A stretch of DNA of 64,000 nt from Thauera aromatica_A. Lineage in GTDB: Bacteria > Pseudomonadota > Gammaproteobacteria > Burkholderiales > Rhodocyclaceae. A program made the translations under genes and the position numbers. This document shows, in pieces, positions 50,886 to 62,584 of this stretch (within the stretch, counting starts at the first letter, position 1; every line of letters begins with the position of its first letter). The stretch is taken from the NCBI RefSeq assembly GCF_023093595.1, contig NZ_JALLIK010000102.1, forward strand, positions 50,977 through 114,976, given 5' to 3'. Below the pieces are notes generated by a model. That model was not told the origin of the DNA. It was given only the letters and a program-made list of their open reading frames with translations, and ran no database searches.

Positions 50886-52436
50886 TCAGGGTAGCGGGGC
50901 GTGACGGCGGTCGACGCGGACTTCGTGCGAGAGTTCGGCGTGGCCGTGCTCATCGACGGTTTCGAGGCGCACGGTGAATCCCCACAGACGCGCGAGGTGG
51001 CGCAGTACTTCGTCGGTGCTGTTGCCCAGCGGACGGCGGCGGTAGGGCTGGTGGCGCAGGGTCAGCGAGCGGTCGCCGCGCAGATCGACATTCCAGATCT
51101 GGACATAGGGTTCGCGGGCGCCGAGGTTGTAGTGGTCGGAGAGGATGTCGCGCACGTGCTGGAAGCCGTTCTCGTCGTGGATTGCGGAGACCTGAAGCTT
51201 GTCTTCGCGGTCGTCGTCGAGCACGGCGAACATGCGGAAGTCGCGCATGACCTTGGGTGACAGGTATTGCGCGACGAAGCTTTCGTCCTTGAAGTTGCGC
51301 ATCGCGAAATCGAAGGTTTCGAGCCAGTCGCTGCCGGCGATGTCGGGGAACCAGTGGCGGTCTTCGTCGTCGGGGTGTTCGCAGATGCGGCGGATGTCCT
51401 GCCACATCGCGAAGCCCAGCGCGTAGGGGTTGATGCCGTTGAACCAGCGGCTGTTGTAGGGGGGTTGGTAGACGACGTTGGTGTGCGACTGGAGGAATTC
51501 GAGCATGAAGCTGTCGGACAGCAGCCCTTCGTCGTACAGCTGGTTGAGCAGGGTGTAGTGCCAGAAGGTGGCCCAGCCTTCGTTCATGACCTGAGTCTGG
51601 CGCTGGGGAAAGAAGTATTGCGCGATCTTGCGCACGATGCGCACGACTTCGCGCTGCCAGGGTTCGAGCAGGGGGGCGTTTTTCTCGATGAAGTAGAGCA
51701 GGTTTTCTTCCGGTTCGGGCGGGAAGCGCCGTTCGGCCTGGGGGCCGGGCTGGGTGTCGTGGGCGGGTAGGGTGCGCCAGAGGTCGTTGACCTGGCTCTG
51801 GAGGTATTCCTCGCGTTCTTGCTGGCGCAGTTTTTCCTTGGCCAGCGACAGCGGCGGGGGGCGCTTGTAGCGGTCTACGCCGAAGTTCATCAGGGCATGG
51901 CAGGAGTCGAGGACTTGCTCGACTTCTTCTTCGCCGTAACGTTCTTCGCAGGCGCTGATGTAGTTCCGCGCGAAGATGAGATAGTCGATGATGGCGTCGG
52001 CGTTGGTCCAGGTGCGGAACAGGTAGTTGCCCTTGAAGAAGCTGTTGTGGCCGTAGGCCGCGTGTGCGATCACCAGGCCCTGCATGGTCAGGGTGTTTTC
52101 CTCCATCAGGTAAGCGATGCAGGGGTTGGAGTTGATCACGATCTCGTAGGCCAGGCCCATCTGGCCGCGCTTGTAGCCTTTTTCGGTCGCGAGGAAGTGC
52201 TTGCCGAAGGACCAGTGGTGGTAGTTCACCGGCATGCCGACCGAGGCGTAGGCATCCATCATCTGTTCGGCGGTGATAATCTCGATCTGCACCGGGTAGG
52301 TGTCGAGGCGGAAATCGCCTGCAACGCGGGCGATTTCGGTGTGATAGCGCTCGATTGCCTCGACGGTCCATTCCGATCCGATCGGCAGGGGCGCCTTGCG
52401 GCGGCTACGGCCTTCCTTGGGGGACGTGGCTTTCAT
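50886..52436 (-). CDS. spoVR: SpoVR family protein
   Basis: This 516-residue protein belongs to the SpoVR family (E. coli YcgB), named after a B. subtilis spore cortex gene but widespread in non-sporulating bacteria; the biochemical activity is unknown. Conserved blocks are YHHWSFGKHFLATEKGYKRG, MGLAYEIVINSNPCIAYLME, AHAAYGHNSFFKGNYLFRTW, MNEGWATFWHYTLLNQLYDE and NPYALGFAMWQDIRR. Several His/Glu in these blocks (NEGWATFWHY, AYGHNSFFK) could bind metal. It is the last gene of prkA-DUF444-spoVR; its ATG overlaps the DUF444 stop by 4 bp, so the two are translationally coupled. Confidence 0.93.
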   Translation of the reverse strand: MKATSPKEGRSRRKAPLPIGSEWTVEAIERYHTEIARVAGDFRLDTYPVQIEIITAEQMMDAYASVGMPVNYHHWSFGKHFLATEKGYKRGQMGLAYEIVINSNPCIAYLMEENTLTMQGLVIAHAAYGHNSFFKGNYLFRTWTNADAIIDYLIFARNYISACEERYGEEEVEQVLDSCHALMNFGVDRYKRPPPLSLAKEKLRQQEREEYLQSQVNDLWRTLPAHDTQPGPQAERRFPPEPEENLLYFIEKNAPLLEPWQREVVRIVRKIAQYFFPQRQTQVMNEGWATFWHYTLLNQLYDEGLLSDSFMLEFLQSHTNVVYQPPYNSRWFNGINPYALGFAMWQDIRRICEHPDDEDRHWFPDIAGSDWLETFDFAMRNFKDESFVAQYLSPKVMRDFRMFAVLDDDREDKLQVSAIHDENGFQHVRDILSDHYNLGAREPYVQIWNVDLRGDRSLTLRHQPYRRRPLGNSTDEVLRHLARLWGFTVRLETVDEHGHAELSHEVRVDRRHAPLP

Positions 52437-53701
52437 GCGATGGTCTTCTTGAACAGTTCGCGGAACACCGGGTAGATGTCGGCCGGAGTTTCGATGCGTT
52501 GCATGGCGAAATTGTCACGTTCGGCGGCGATCTTGGTGTATTCGCGCCACAGATTCTGGGGGTCGCCGGCGGTGATTTCGACGTAGGCGAAGTACTGGCA
52601 CCAGGGCAGGATCTCATTGCCGAGGAGCCGCCCGCAGATGGGGGAGTCGTTGTCCCAGTTGTCGCCGTCGGACGCCTGGGCGCCGTAGATGTTCCATTGG
52701 CCGCTGGTGTAACGCTCGCGCAGGATGTCGCGCATCATCACCAGCGCGCTCGAGACCACGGTGCCGCCCGATTCGCGGGAGTGGAAAAATTCGTCTTCGG
52801 TGACTTCCTTGGCGACGGTGTGGTGGCGGATGAAGACGACTTCGATGTGCTCATAGGTGCGGGTAAGGAACAGGTAGAGCAGCATGAAGAAGCGCTTGGC
52901 AATGGATTTGCGCTCTTCATCCATCGAGCCGGAGACGTCCATCAGGCAGAACATCACCGCCCGCGTGCTCGGCCGTGGCACCTTGATGCGGTTGTTGTAG
53001 CGTAGATCGAAGCTGTCGATGAAGGGGATGCGTTCGACCTTGGCGTGGAGCAGGGCGAGTTCTTCGCGCAGCGCGCGCACTTCGTCGCTGTCTTCGCCGA
53101 GGCGGGCGAGGGTCTCGTCGAGTTCGAGCTGCAGCTCTCGGATGCGTGCGGCGTAGGGCGAGCCAAGCGCGAGGCGGCGTCCGAGGGCGCCGCGCATCGA
53201 GCGGATGATGTTGATGTTGGCCGGTGTGCCGTCAGACTTGAATCCGGCGCGCTGGGTCTTGTAGTCGGTGACCTTGGCGAGCTGGGTGCGGATCAGGCGC
53301 GGCAGTTCGAGATCCTCGAAGAAGAGGTCGAGGAATTCCTCGCGCGAGAGCTGGAAAACGAAGTCGTCCTCGTGTTCGCCCTCTTTGCTGGCCTTGCCCT
53401 TGCCGGCGCCACCGCCTTCACCGCCGAGCGGGCGGTTGATGCGGTCGCCGGCATTGAATTGGTCGTTGCCGGGGAAAATCTGCTCCCACACGCCGCCACG
53501 GCCGTGGTGCAGGGACGGTTCGGAAAGGTCGCGGGCGGGAATCGAAACCTGCTCGCCGTTGTCGAGATCGCGGATGGAACGGCCCTGGATGGCCTCGGAC
53601 ACCGCCTTGCGGATCTGCTGCTTGAAACGACGCATGAAGCGCTGGCGGTTAACCGCGCTCTTGTTCTTGCTGTCGAAGCGTCGATCGATGATGCGGACCA
53701 T
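52433..53701 (-). CDS. yeaH: DUF444 (YeaH/YhbH) family protein
   Basis: This 422-residue protein has a von Willebrand A-like C-terminal domain with MIDAS-type motif FCLMDVSGSMDE (Asp255, Ser257, Ser259). The N-terminal part (1-110) contains the family opening MVRIIDRRFDSKNKSAVNRQ, then RFMRRFKQQI, and a Gly/Lys-rich linker (~92-108). In E. coli yeaG(prkA)-yeaH is induced in stationary phase and nitrogen starvation. Function is unknown; partner of PrkA by invariable linkage. It starts 66 bp after prkA, across a strong hairpin, and overlaps spoVR (ATGA). Confidence 0.92.
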   Translation of the reverse strand: MVRIIDRRFDSKNKSAVNRQRFMRRFKQQIRKAVSEAIQGRSIRDLDNGEQVSIPARDLSEPSLHHGRGGVWEQIFPGNDQFNAGDRINRPLGGEGGGAGKGKASKEGEHEDDFVFQLSREEFLDLFFEDLELPRLIRTQLAKVTDYKTQRAGFKSDGTPANINIIRSMRGALGRRLALGSPYAARIRELQLELDETLARLGEDSDEVRALREELALLHAKVERIPFIDSFDLRYNNRIKVPRPSTRAVMFCLMDVSGSMDEERKSIAKRFFMLLYLFLTRTYEHIEVVFIRHHTVAKEVTEDEFFHSRESGGTVVSSALVMMRDILRERYTSGQWNIYGAQASDGDNWDNDSPICGRLLGNEILPWCQYFAYVEITAGDPQNLWREYTKIAAERDNFAMQRIETPADIYPVFRELFKKTIA

Positions 53702-53715
53702 GCTGCCTCCCTTGG

Positions 53716-53763
53716 GCCGGCCGGGCCCTGTGGGGCGGTGAAACCCCGTAGGGCCCGGCGGGC
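53716..53763 (-). terminator. Strong hairpin between prkA and the DUF444 gene
   Basis: Arms 53716-53729 and 53750-53763 pair at 13 of 14 positions (core CCGGGCCCT/AGGGCCCGG) and enclose an inner GGGG/CCCC stem. There is no T-run. In the direction of transcription it lies just after the prkA stop, so it may stabilise the prkA message or reduce expression of the two downstream genes. Confidence 0.6.
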
Positions 53764-53767
53764 GGTG

Positions 53768-55690
53768 TCAAGACGACTTGCGCACGCGCAGGTACCACTC
53801 GCACAGCAGGCGGACCTGCTTTTCGGTATAGCCCTTGTCGATCATGCGGTTGAGGAAGTCCTGGTGCTTTTTCTGCTCGTCGGCGCTGGCCTTGGCATTG
53901 AAGCTGATCACCGGCAGCAGGTCCTCAGTGTTGGAGAACATCTTCTTCTCGATCACCGCGCGCAGTTTTTCGTACGAGGTCCAGTTCGGGTTGCGGCCGT
54001 CGTGCTTGGCGCGGGCACGCAGCACGAAGTTGACGACTTCATTGCGGAAGTCCTTTGGATTGCTGATGCCGGCCGGTTTTTCGATCTTTTCCAGCTCTTC
54101 GTTGAGCGCTGCACGGTCGAGGATCTCGCCGGTGTTGGGGTCGCGGAATTCCTGGTCCTGGATCCAGAAGTCGGCATACGTGACGTAGCGGTCGAAGATG
54201 TTCTGGCCGTATTCGGAGTAGCTCTCGAGGTAGGCGGTCTGGATTTCCTTGCCGATGAACTCGGCGTAGCGCGGGGCGAGGTATTCCTTAATGTAGCCCA
54301 GGTAGCGCGCTTCGGTCTCGGCCGGGTACTGCTCGGCTTCGATCTGCTGCTCGAGGACGTACATCAGGTGCACCGGGTTGGCGGCGACTTCGCGGTGGTC
54401 GAAGTTGAACACCTTGGACAGGGCCTTGAAGGCGAAGCGCGTAGACAGCCCGGTCATGCCTTCGTCGACGCCGGCGTAGTCGCGGTATTCCTGGTAGCTC
54501 TTGGCCTTGGGGTCGGTGTCCTTGAGGTTTTCGCCGTCGTAGACCCGCATCTTGGAGAAGATGCTCGAGTTTTCCGGCTCCTTTAGGCGTGACAGTACGG
54601 CGAACTGCGCCATCATCTTCAGCGTGTCGGGGGCGCAGGGCGCTTCGGACAGCGAGCTGTGGACGAGCAGTTTTTCGTAGATGCGGATCTCGTCGGAGAC
54701 GCGCAGGCAGTACGGCACCTTGACCGTGTAGATGCGGTCGAGGAAGGCTTCGTTGTTCTTGTTGTTCTTGAAGGCGACCCATTCGGACTCGTTCGAGTGC
54801 GCCATCACGATGCCGTCGAAGGGGATCGCGCCAAAGCCTTCGGTGCCCTTGTAGTTGCCCTCCTGGGTGGCGGTGAGCAGCGGGTGGAGGACCTTGATCG
54901 GGGCCTTGAACATTTCGACGAATTCGAGCAGGCCGCGGTTGGCCAGGCACAGTCCGCCGGAATAGCTGTAGGCGTCGGGGTCGTCCTGTGAGTACTGCTC
55001 GAGCTTGCGGATGTCGATCTTGCCGACCAGGGACGAGATGTCCTGGTTGTTCTCGTCGCCCGGTTCGGTCTTGGCCACTGCGATCTGGCGCAGCACCGAG
55101 GGGTTGAGCTTGACGACGCGGAATTTGGTGATGTCGCCGCCGTATTCGTGCAGGCGCTTGACCGCCCACGGGCTCATGACGGTGTCGAGGTAGCGGCGCG
55201 GAATGCCGAAATCGCCTTCGAGGATATGGGCGTCCTCGGTGGCGTCGAACAGAGCCAACGGGGACTCGTGCACCGGGGAGCCTTTGATGGAGTAGAAAGG
55301 AACCTTCTCGATCAGGCTCTTGAGCATTTCGGCGAGCGAAGACTTGCCGCCGCCGACCGGGCCGAGCAGGTAAAGGATCTGCTTCTTCTCTTCCAGACCC
55401 TGGGCGGCGTGGCGGAAGTAGGACACGATGTTCTCGATGACCTCTTCCATTCCGTAGAAGTCGCGGAAGGCCGGGTAGAGCTTGAGGATCTTGTTGGAGA
55501 AGATGCGCGACAGGCGCGGATCGAGGCGGGTGTCGACCAGTTCGGGCTCGCCGATCGCGTCCAGCATCCGTTCAGCCGCGGTGGCATAGGCCATCCGGTC
55601 GGCGCGGCACAGTTCGAGATATTCCTGGAGGGACATCTCCTCCTCGCGGGCAGCCTCGAAGCGGGCCTGGTAGGCGTTGAAGATGGTCAT
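53768..55690 (-). CDS. prkA: PrkA family serine protein kinase / AAA ATPase (YeaG)
   Basis: PrkA combines an N-terminal AAA-type ATPase (Walker A GPVGGGKSS at 110-118) with a C-terminal PrkA kinase-like domain. It is 640 residues from the start at 55690 (MTIFNAYQARFEAAREEEMS), with GGAGACTTCC upstream; a frame to 55741 is not needed. Other conserved stretches are HESPLALFDATEDA, GIPRRYLDTVMSPWAVKRL, GLLEFVEMFKAPIKVLHPLL, MAHSNESEWVAFKNN and LDRIYTVKVPYCLRVSDE. Recent work on homologues favours an AAA+ protease-like activity over kinase activity, so the name is conventional. It leads the operon; a promoter should lie in 55691-55850 on the minus strand. Confidence 0.94.
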   Translation of the reverse strand: MTIFNAYQARFEAAREEEMSLQEYLELCRADRMAYATAAERMLDAIGEPELVDTRLDPRLSRIFSNKILKLYPAFRDFYGMEEVIENIVSYFRHAAQGLEEKKQILYLLGPVGGGKSSLAEMLKSLIEKVPFYSIKGSPVHESPLALFDATEDAHILEGDFGIPRRYLDTVMSPWAVKRLHEYGGDITKFRVVKLNPSVLRQIAVAKTEPGDENNQDISSLVGKIDIRKLEQYSQDDPDAYSYSGGLCLANRGLLEFVEMFKAPIKVLHPLLTATQEGNYKGTEGFGAIPFDGIVMAHSNESEWVAFKNNKNNEAFLDRIYTVKVPYCLRVSDEIRIYEKLLVHSSLSEAPCAPDTLKMMAQFAVLSRLKEPENSSIFSKMRVYDGENLKDTDPKAKSYQEYRDYAGVDEGMTGLSTRFAFKALSKVFNFDHREVAANPVHLMYVLEQQIEAEQYPAETEARYLGYIKEYLAPRYAEFIGKEIQTAYLESYSEYGQNIFDRYVTYADFWIQDQEFRDPNTGEILDRAALNEELEKIEKPAGISNPKDFRNEVVNFVLRARAKHDGRNPNWTSYEKLRAVIEKKMFSNTEDLLPVISFNAKASADEQKKHQDFLNRMIDKGYTEKQVRLLCEWYLRVRKSS

Positions 55691-56102
55691 GGAAGTCTCC
55701 TGTCCGAGCGAAGTGCGGTGCCGATCGATCGCAACCGCCAAGAAACAACGTTTGCTGCGTCAGCCGCCTTGTGCGACGGGGTCCGGTTTGCCCACCCTGC
55801 CGGCGCCGGATCTGTTGATCATAGGATATGACGAGCCGAGGCCGAGTTCCTCCCCCGGGCGGTCTTTTTTTATCGCGAATCCTTTTCCGGCCACACGATG
55901 GGGGCGGCCCGGAGCACATCGGCGGTGTCCCCGGCGGGGAGGGTGCGCGGCTTCCGCGCTCCTGCGGGGCGGAACCGTGCGCTGTGCTAGAATCGCGCTC
56001 TTCGTACAACGTGTTCACGCTGGCGAGGGATGCGTGTGCTGTGTTTCGGCGCGTGTCCTTGGAAGGGCGGGAACGGATTTTTGACTTCTCAGGATCGACT
56101 CA
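55691..56102. promoter_or_regulatory. Divergent intergenic region prkA/tig
   Basis: These 412 bp hold no credible gene. On the plus strand TAGAAT (55988-55993) is a likely -10 for tig, about 110 bp before its start, with no clear -35. On the minus strand CCTATGATC near 55816-55824 contains a TATGAT that may be the prkA -10. I saw no CIRCE element and no sigma-54 site with correct spacing. Confidence 0.4.
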
Positions 56103-57410
56103 ATGGAGCAGAACCAGGAAACCCCGAGCGCGCTGGAGCGCCGTATCGACATCGCCGTTTCGCTGGCGGACATCGAGAAAGAGGTGGATGACCGCCTCAA
56201 GCGTATCGCCCGCACGGTGAAGATGGCGGGTTTCCGCCCGGGCAAGGTGCCGATGAAGATCGTTGCCCAGACGCACGGTGGCCAGGCCCGTGGCGAGGCG
56301 GTCGGTGCCGCGGTGGAAAAGGCTTTCGGCGACAAGGTGCGTGCGGAAAACCTGCGCGTTGCCGGTTATCCGCAGATCCAGCCCAAGGAGGCCGCTACCG
56401 AAGGCACCCTGGAATTCACCGCGGTGTTCGAAGTGTACCCCGAGGTGGTGGTCGGCGATCTTGCCGGCCAGAAGATCGAGCGTCCCGTGCTGAGCGTCGG
56501 TGAGGCCGAAGTCGACCAGACCATCGACGTGCTGCGCAAGCAGCGCACCACGTTCACCGCCGTCGATCGTGCCGCAGCCGAAGGCGACCGTGTCGTGATC
56601 GACTTCACCGGGCGCAAGGACGGTGAGGTGTTCGATGGTGGTCAGGCTCAGGATTTCCCCTTCGTGATCGGCGCTGGATCGATGCTGAAGGAGTTTGAGG
56701 GCGCGGTTGCCGGTCTCAAGGCGGGCGACAGCAAGACTTTCGATATGACCTTCCCCGAGGACTATCACGCACAGCACCTGGCCGGCCAGGCGGTGCAGTT
56801 CGAGGTCACGCTCAAGGCGGTCGAAGAGGCCGTGCTGCCGACCGTCGATGGCGACTTCGCCAAGGCGCTCGGTGTGGCCGATGGTGACGTCTCCAAGCTG
56901 CGCGAGGAGGTGAAGGCCAATCTCGAGCGCGAGGTGAAGCGCCGCATCCAGTCCCGCGTGAAGGAACAGGTCATGGAGGCGCTGCTCGCCGCGACTCCGA
57001 TCGAAGTGCCCAAGGCGCTGGTGCAGGCCGAGTCCGAGCAACTCGCCAACAGCGCCCGCCGCGACCTGGAAATGCGCGGCCTCAAGACCAAGGACATTTC
57101 GGTGGAGCCGGCCTGGTTTGCCGATCAGGCGGTGCGTCGGGTCAAGCTCGGCCTGATCATGGCCGAACTGGTGAAGGCCAACGAACTCCATGCCAAGCCC
57201 GAGCAGGTGCGTGCCTTGGTCGAGGAAATGGCGCAGAGCTATGAGGATCCGTCCGAACTGATGCGCTGGTACTACTCCGAACCCGAACGCCTGGCCCAGG
57301 CCGAAGCCGTGGTCATCGAAGATAACGTCGTCGCCTGGGTCAGCACCAAGGCCGACACGACCGACAAGGACGTGGCGTTCGACGAACTGATGGGCAACAA
57401 CGCGGCCTGA
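56103..57410 (+). CDS. tig: Trigger factor (ribosome-associated peptidyl-prolyl isomerase chaperone)
   Basis: Trigger factor binds nascent chains at the ribosome exit tunnel. It is 435 residues. The N-terminal ribosome-binding domain has the signature VKMAGFRPGKVPMKIV (a variant of GFRxGKxP). The FKBP-like PPIase domain spans ~150-235 (GDRVVIDFTGRKDGEVFDGG, QDFPFVIGAGSMLKEFEGAV). The C-terminal helical arms follow. It is the first of tig-clpP-clpX-lon, 20 bp before clpP. Confidence 0.97.
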   Translation: MEQNQETPSALERRIDIAVSLADIEKEVDDRLKRIARTVKMAGFRPGKVPMKIVAQTHGGQARGEAVGAAVEKAFGDKVRAENLRVAGYPQIQPKEAATEGTLEFTAVFEVYPEVVVGDLAGQKIERPVLSVGEAEVDQTIDVLRKQRTTFTAVDRAAAEGDRVVIDFTGRKDGEVFDGGQAQDFPFVIGAGSMLKEFEGAVAGLKAGDSKTFDMTFPEDYHAQHLAGQAVQFEVTLKAVEEAVLPTVDGDFAKALGVADGDVSKLREEVKANLEREVKRRIQSRVKEQVMEALLAATPIEVPKALVQAESEQLANSARRDLEMRGLKTKDISVEPAWFADQAVRRVKLGLIMAELVKANELHAKPEQVRALVEEMAQSYEDPSELMRWYYSEPERLAQAEAVVIEDNVVAWVSTKADTTDKDVAFDELMGNNAA

Positions 57411-57430
57411 TGCCGCAGAGGGTCTGATCC

Positions 57431-58069
57431 ATGATGCAAGGAACACCCCAGCACAGCAGCGACTGGAACCCGGTCGGTCTCGGCCTGGTTCCGATGGTGG
57501 TCGAGCAGAGCGGTCGCGGCGAGCGCGCTTACGACATCTATTCGCGCCTTCTGAAGGAGCGGGTGGTGTTCCTGGTCGGCCCGGTCAATGACGTCACTGC
57601 GAACCTCATCGTCGCCCAGTTGTTGTTCCTCGAGTCGGAAAATCCGGACAAGGACATTTATTTCTACATCAACTCGCCCGGCGGTTCGGTGACTGCCGGG
57701 ATGGCGATCTACGACACGATGCAGTTCGTCAAGCCGAACGTCAGCACGCTGTGCATCGGCCAGGCGGCGAGCATGGGCGCTTTCCTGCTGGCGGCGGGCG
57801 AGAAGGGCAAGCGTTTCATCCTGCCCAATTCGCGGGTGATGATCCATCAGCCCCTCGGTGGGTTCCAGGGCCAGGCCTCGGACATCGAGATCCATGCCCG
57901 CGAAATCCTCTACCTGCGCTCGCGCCTCAATGACATGCTATCCAAGCATACCGGCCAGCCGCTCGAGCGCATCGAGAAGGACACCGATCGCGACAACTTC
58001 ATGTCCGCTGCGGCGGCGGTCGAGTACGGCCTGGTCGACAAGGTGCTGACCAGTCGCGACGACACCTGA
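57431..58069 (+). CDS. clpP: ATP-dependent Clp protease proteolytic subunit
   Basis: ClpP is the serine protease chamber that degrades proteins fed by ClpX or ClpA. It is 212 residues. The catalytic triad is Ser114 (GQAASMGAFLL), His139 (SRVMIHQPLGG) and the Asp of EKDTDRD. INSPGGSVTAGMAIYDTM forms the oxyanion region. The start is either ATG of the MM pair (57431 or 57434); an N-terminal propeptide of about 13-17 residues is likely cleaved, as in E. coli. clpX follows after 17 bp. Confidence 0.97.
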   Translation: MMQGTPQHSSDWNPVGLGLVPMVVEQSGRGERAYDIYSRLLKERVVFLVGPVNDVTANLIVAQLLFLESENPDKDIYFYINSPGGSVTAGMAIYDTMQFVKPNVSTLCIGQAASMGAFLLAAGEKGKRFILPNSRVMIHQPLGGFQGQASDIEIHAREILYLRSRLNDMLSKHTGQPLERIEKDTDRDNFMSAAAAVEYGLVDKVLTSRDDT

Positions 58070-58086
58070 TTCAGGAGAGATTTCAC

Positions 58087-59355
<1,269 letters not shown>

Positions 59356-59363
59356 AAGGCTCT

Positions 59364-59384
59364 CCCGCACCTTCGGTGTGCGGG
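59364..59384 (+). terminator. Hairpin after clpX
   Basis: CCCGCAC-CTTCGGT-GTGCGGG is a perfect 7-bp stem with a 7-nt loop containing UUCGG, 8 bp after the clpX stop. No T-run follows; a second, stronger hairpin with TTTT lies at 59415-59444. Confidence 0.5.
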
Positions 59385-59402
59385 GCCGAATTCAACCCGC
59401 CG

Positions 59403-59430
59403 CTTGAATTTCCAGGTCACGCCCATAAAT
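59403..59430 (+). promoter_or_regulatory. Predicted sigma-32 heat-shock promoter of lon
   Basis: CTTGAA (59403-59408), a 13-bp spacer and CCCATAAAT (59422-59430) match the sigma-32 pattern CTTGAAA-N13-15-CCCCATNT. The expected transcription start is ~59437, 25 bp before the lon ATG. The -10 lies within the inverted repeat 59415-59440. Confidence 0.6.
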
Positions 59431-59444
59431 GGGGGTGACCTTTT
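59415..59444 (+). terminator. Inverted repeat with T-run overlapping the lon promoter
   Basis: GGTCAC-G-CCCAT-AA-ATGGG-G-GTGACC (59415-59440) pairs over 11 of 12 positions and is followed by TTTT (59441-59444). It is a credible rho-independent terminator for tig-clpPX. Because it spans the lon -10, it could equally be an operator or an RNA structure. Confidence 0.6.
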
Positions 59445-59461
59445 GCTTAAGGAAAGAAAAA

Positions 59462-61888
<2,427 letters not shown>

Positions 61889-61968
61889 ATCGCCCCTTCC
61901 GATGACGCCTTGGTAACGGCCGCCGCGAACCTCATCCGGAAGCAGTCGTTAGTGCTGCCGCAGTGTCG

Positions 61969-61998
61969 TTGACAGGCCTGAATTCAGCGCGCTATAAG
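61969..61998 (+). promoter_or_regulatory. Predicted sigma-70 promoter of hup
   Basis: A perfect TTGACA (61969-61974), an 18-bp spacer and TATAAG (61993-61998) lie about 107 bp before the hup start, giving a leader near 100 nt. The span 61889-62104 contains no gene. Confidence 0.65.
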
Positions 61999-62104
61999 AC
62001 AGGCAGGTGTGACGCAGTCTGGTTTCTTGAGTGGCTCTGAGTCCCGCGCCCGGCGCGGATCTGGTGAAGTTCGTTCGAACGCAGTTCACATCCGGAGGGA
62101 TTAC

Positions 62105-62377
62105 GTGAATAAACAAGAACTTGTCGCTAGTATTGCGGAGAAGGCCTCACTCACTAAAGCGGATGCCGGGCGCGCGCTCGATGCGGCGGTCGCAACCGTG
62201 ACCGAAGCGCTCCGGCAAAACGATACGGTCACCCTGGTTGGCTTCGGTTCTTTCTATCTTGGGGAGCGTGCCGCCCGTACGGGGCGCAATCCGCGCACAG
62301 GAAAGAACATCAAAATCAAGGCTGCCAAAGTCCCTAAGTTCCGCGCTGGCAAAAGTCTGAAAGAAACGGTAAACTAA
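62105..62377 (+). CDS. hup: DNA-binding protein HU
   Basis: HU is a nucleoid protein that bends and compacts DNA. It is 90 residues with a GTG start at 62105 preceded by GGAGGGATTAC; this gives the canonical NKQELVASIAEKASLTKADA N-terminus. The DNA-binding beta arm is VGFGSFYLGERAARTGRNPR, then TGKNIKI. It follows lon, as hupB does in E. coli. tRNA-Val lies 47 bp downstream with an inverted repeat CCGCCT/AGGCGG between (62393-62414). Confidence 0.95.
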   Translation: MNKQELVASIAEKASLTKADAGRALDAAVATVTEALRQNDTVTLVGFGSFYLGERAARTGRNPRTGKNIKIKAAKVPKFRAGKSLKETVN

Positions 62378-62424
62378 CAGACTTTGCTGTTGCCGCCTGT
62401 ACTGTCGAAGGCGGTACGATGCGC

Positions 62425-62500
62425 GGGTGCTTAGCTCAGTTGGTAGAGCGCTAGCCTTACAAGCTGGATGTCGGCGGTTCGATCCCGTCAGCACCCACCA
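62425..62500 (+). tRNA. tRNA-Val (anticodon TAC)
   Basis: The gene is 76 nt with acceptor stem GGGTGCT/AGCACCC, discriminator A and encoded CCA. The D arm is TTAGCTCAGTTGGTAGAGC, the anticodon arm CTAGC-CTTACAA-GCTGG gives TAC, and the T loop is GTTCGATCC. It lies between hup and a rho-independent terminator. Confidence 0.96.
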
Positions 62501-62512
62501 AAGATTTATAAG

Positions 62513-62537
62513 CCCGGACTTGTTCCGGGTTTGTTTT
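62513..62537 (+). terminator. Rho-independent terminator after tRNA-Val
   Basis: CCCGGA-CTTGT-TCCGGG is followed by TTTGTTTT, 13 bp after the tRNA CCA. It ends the hup/tRNA-Val unit before the insertion sequence. Confidence 0.85.
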
Positions 62538-62575
62538 CAGTGCTTGCTTCGGCATTTCGCCGATGCTGAGATTCA

Positions 62576-62584
62576 ATGCAGATA
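62576..62584. repeat. Left 9-bp target-site duplication of the insertion sequence
   Basis: ATGCAGATA abuts the left end of the IS. The identical sequence occurs at 63709-63717 at the right end. Nine bases is the duplication length of the IS903 group. Confidence 0.9.

Noticed and set aside
55691..55850. Sigma-54 promoter for prkA, expected from nitrogen control of yeaGH in E. coli
   Set aside because: The nearest candidate on the minus strand, GGCACCGCACTTCGC, has 11 instead of 10 bases between the GG and GC elements.
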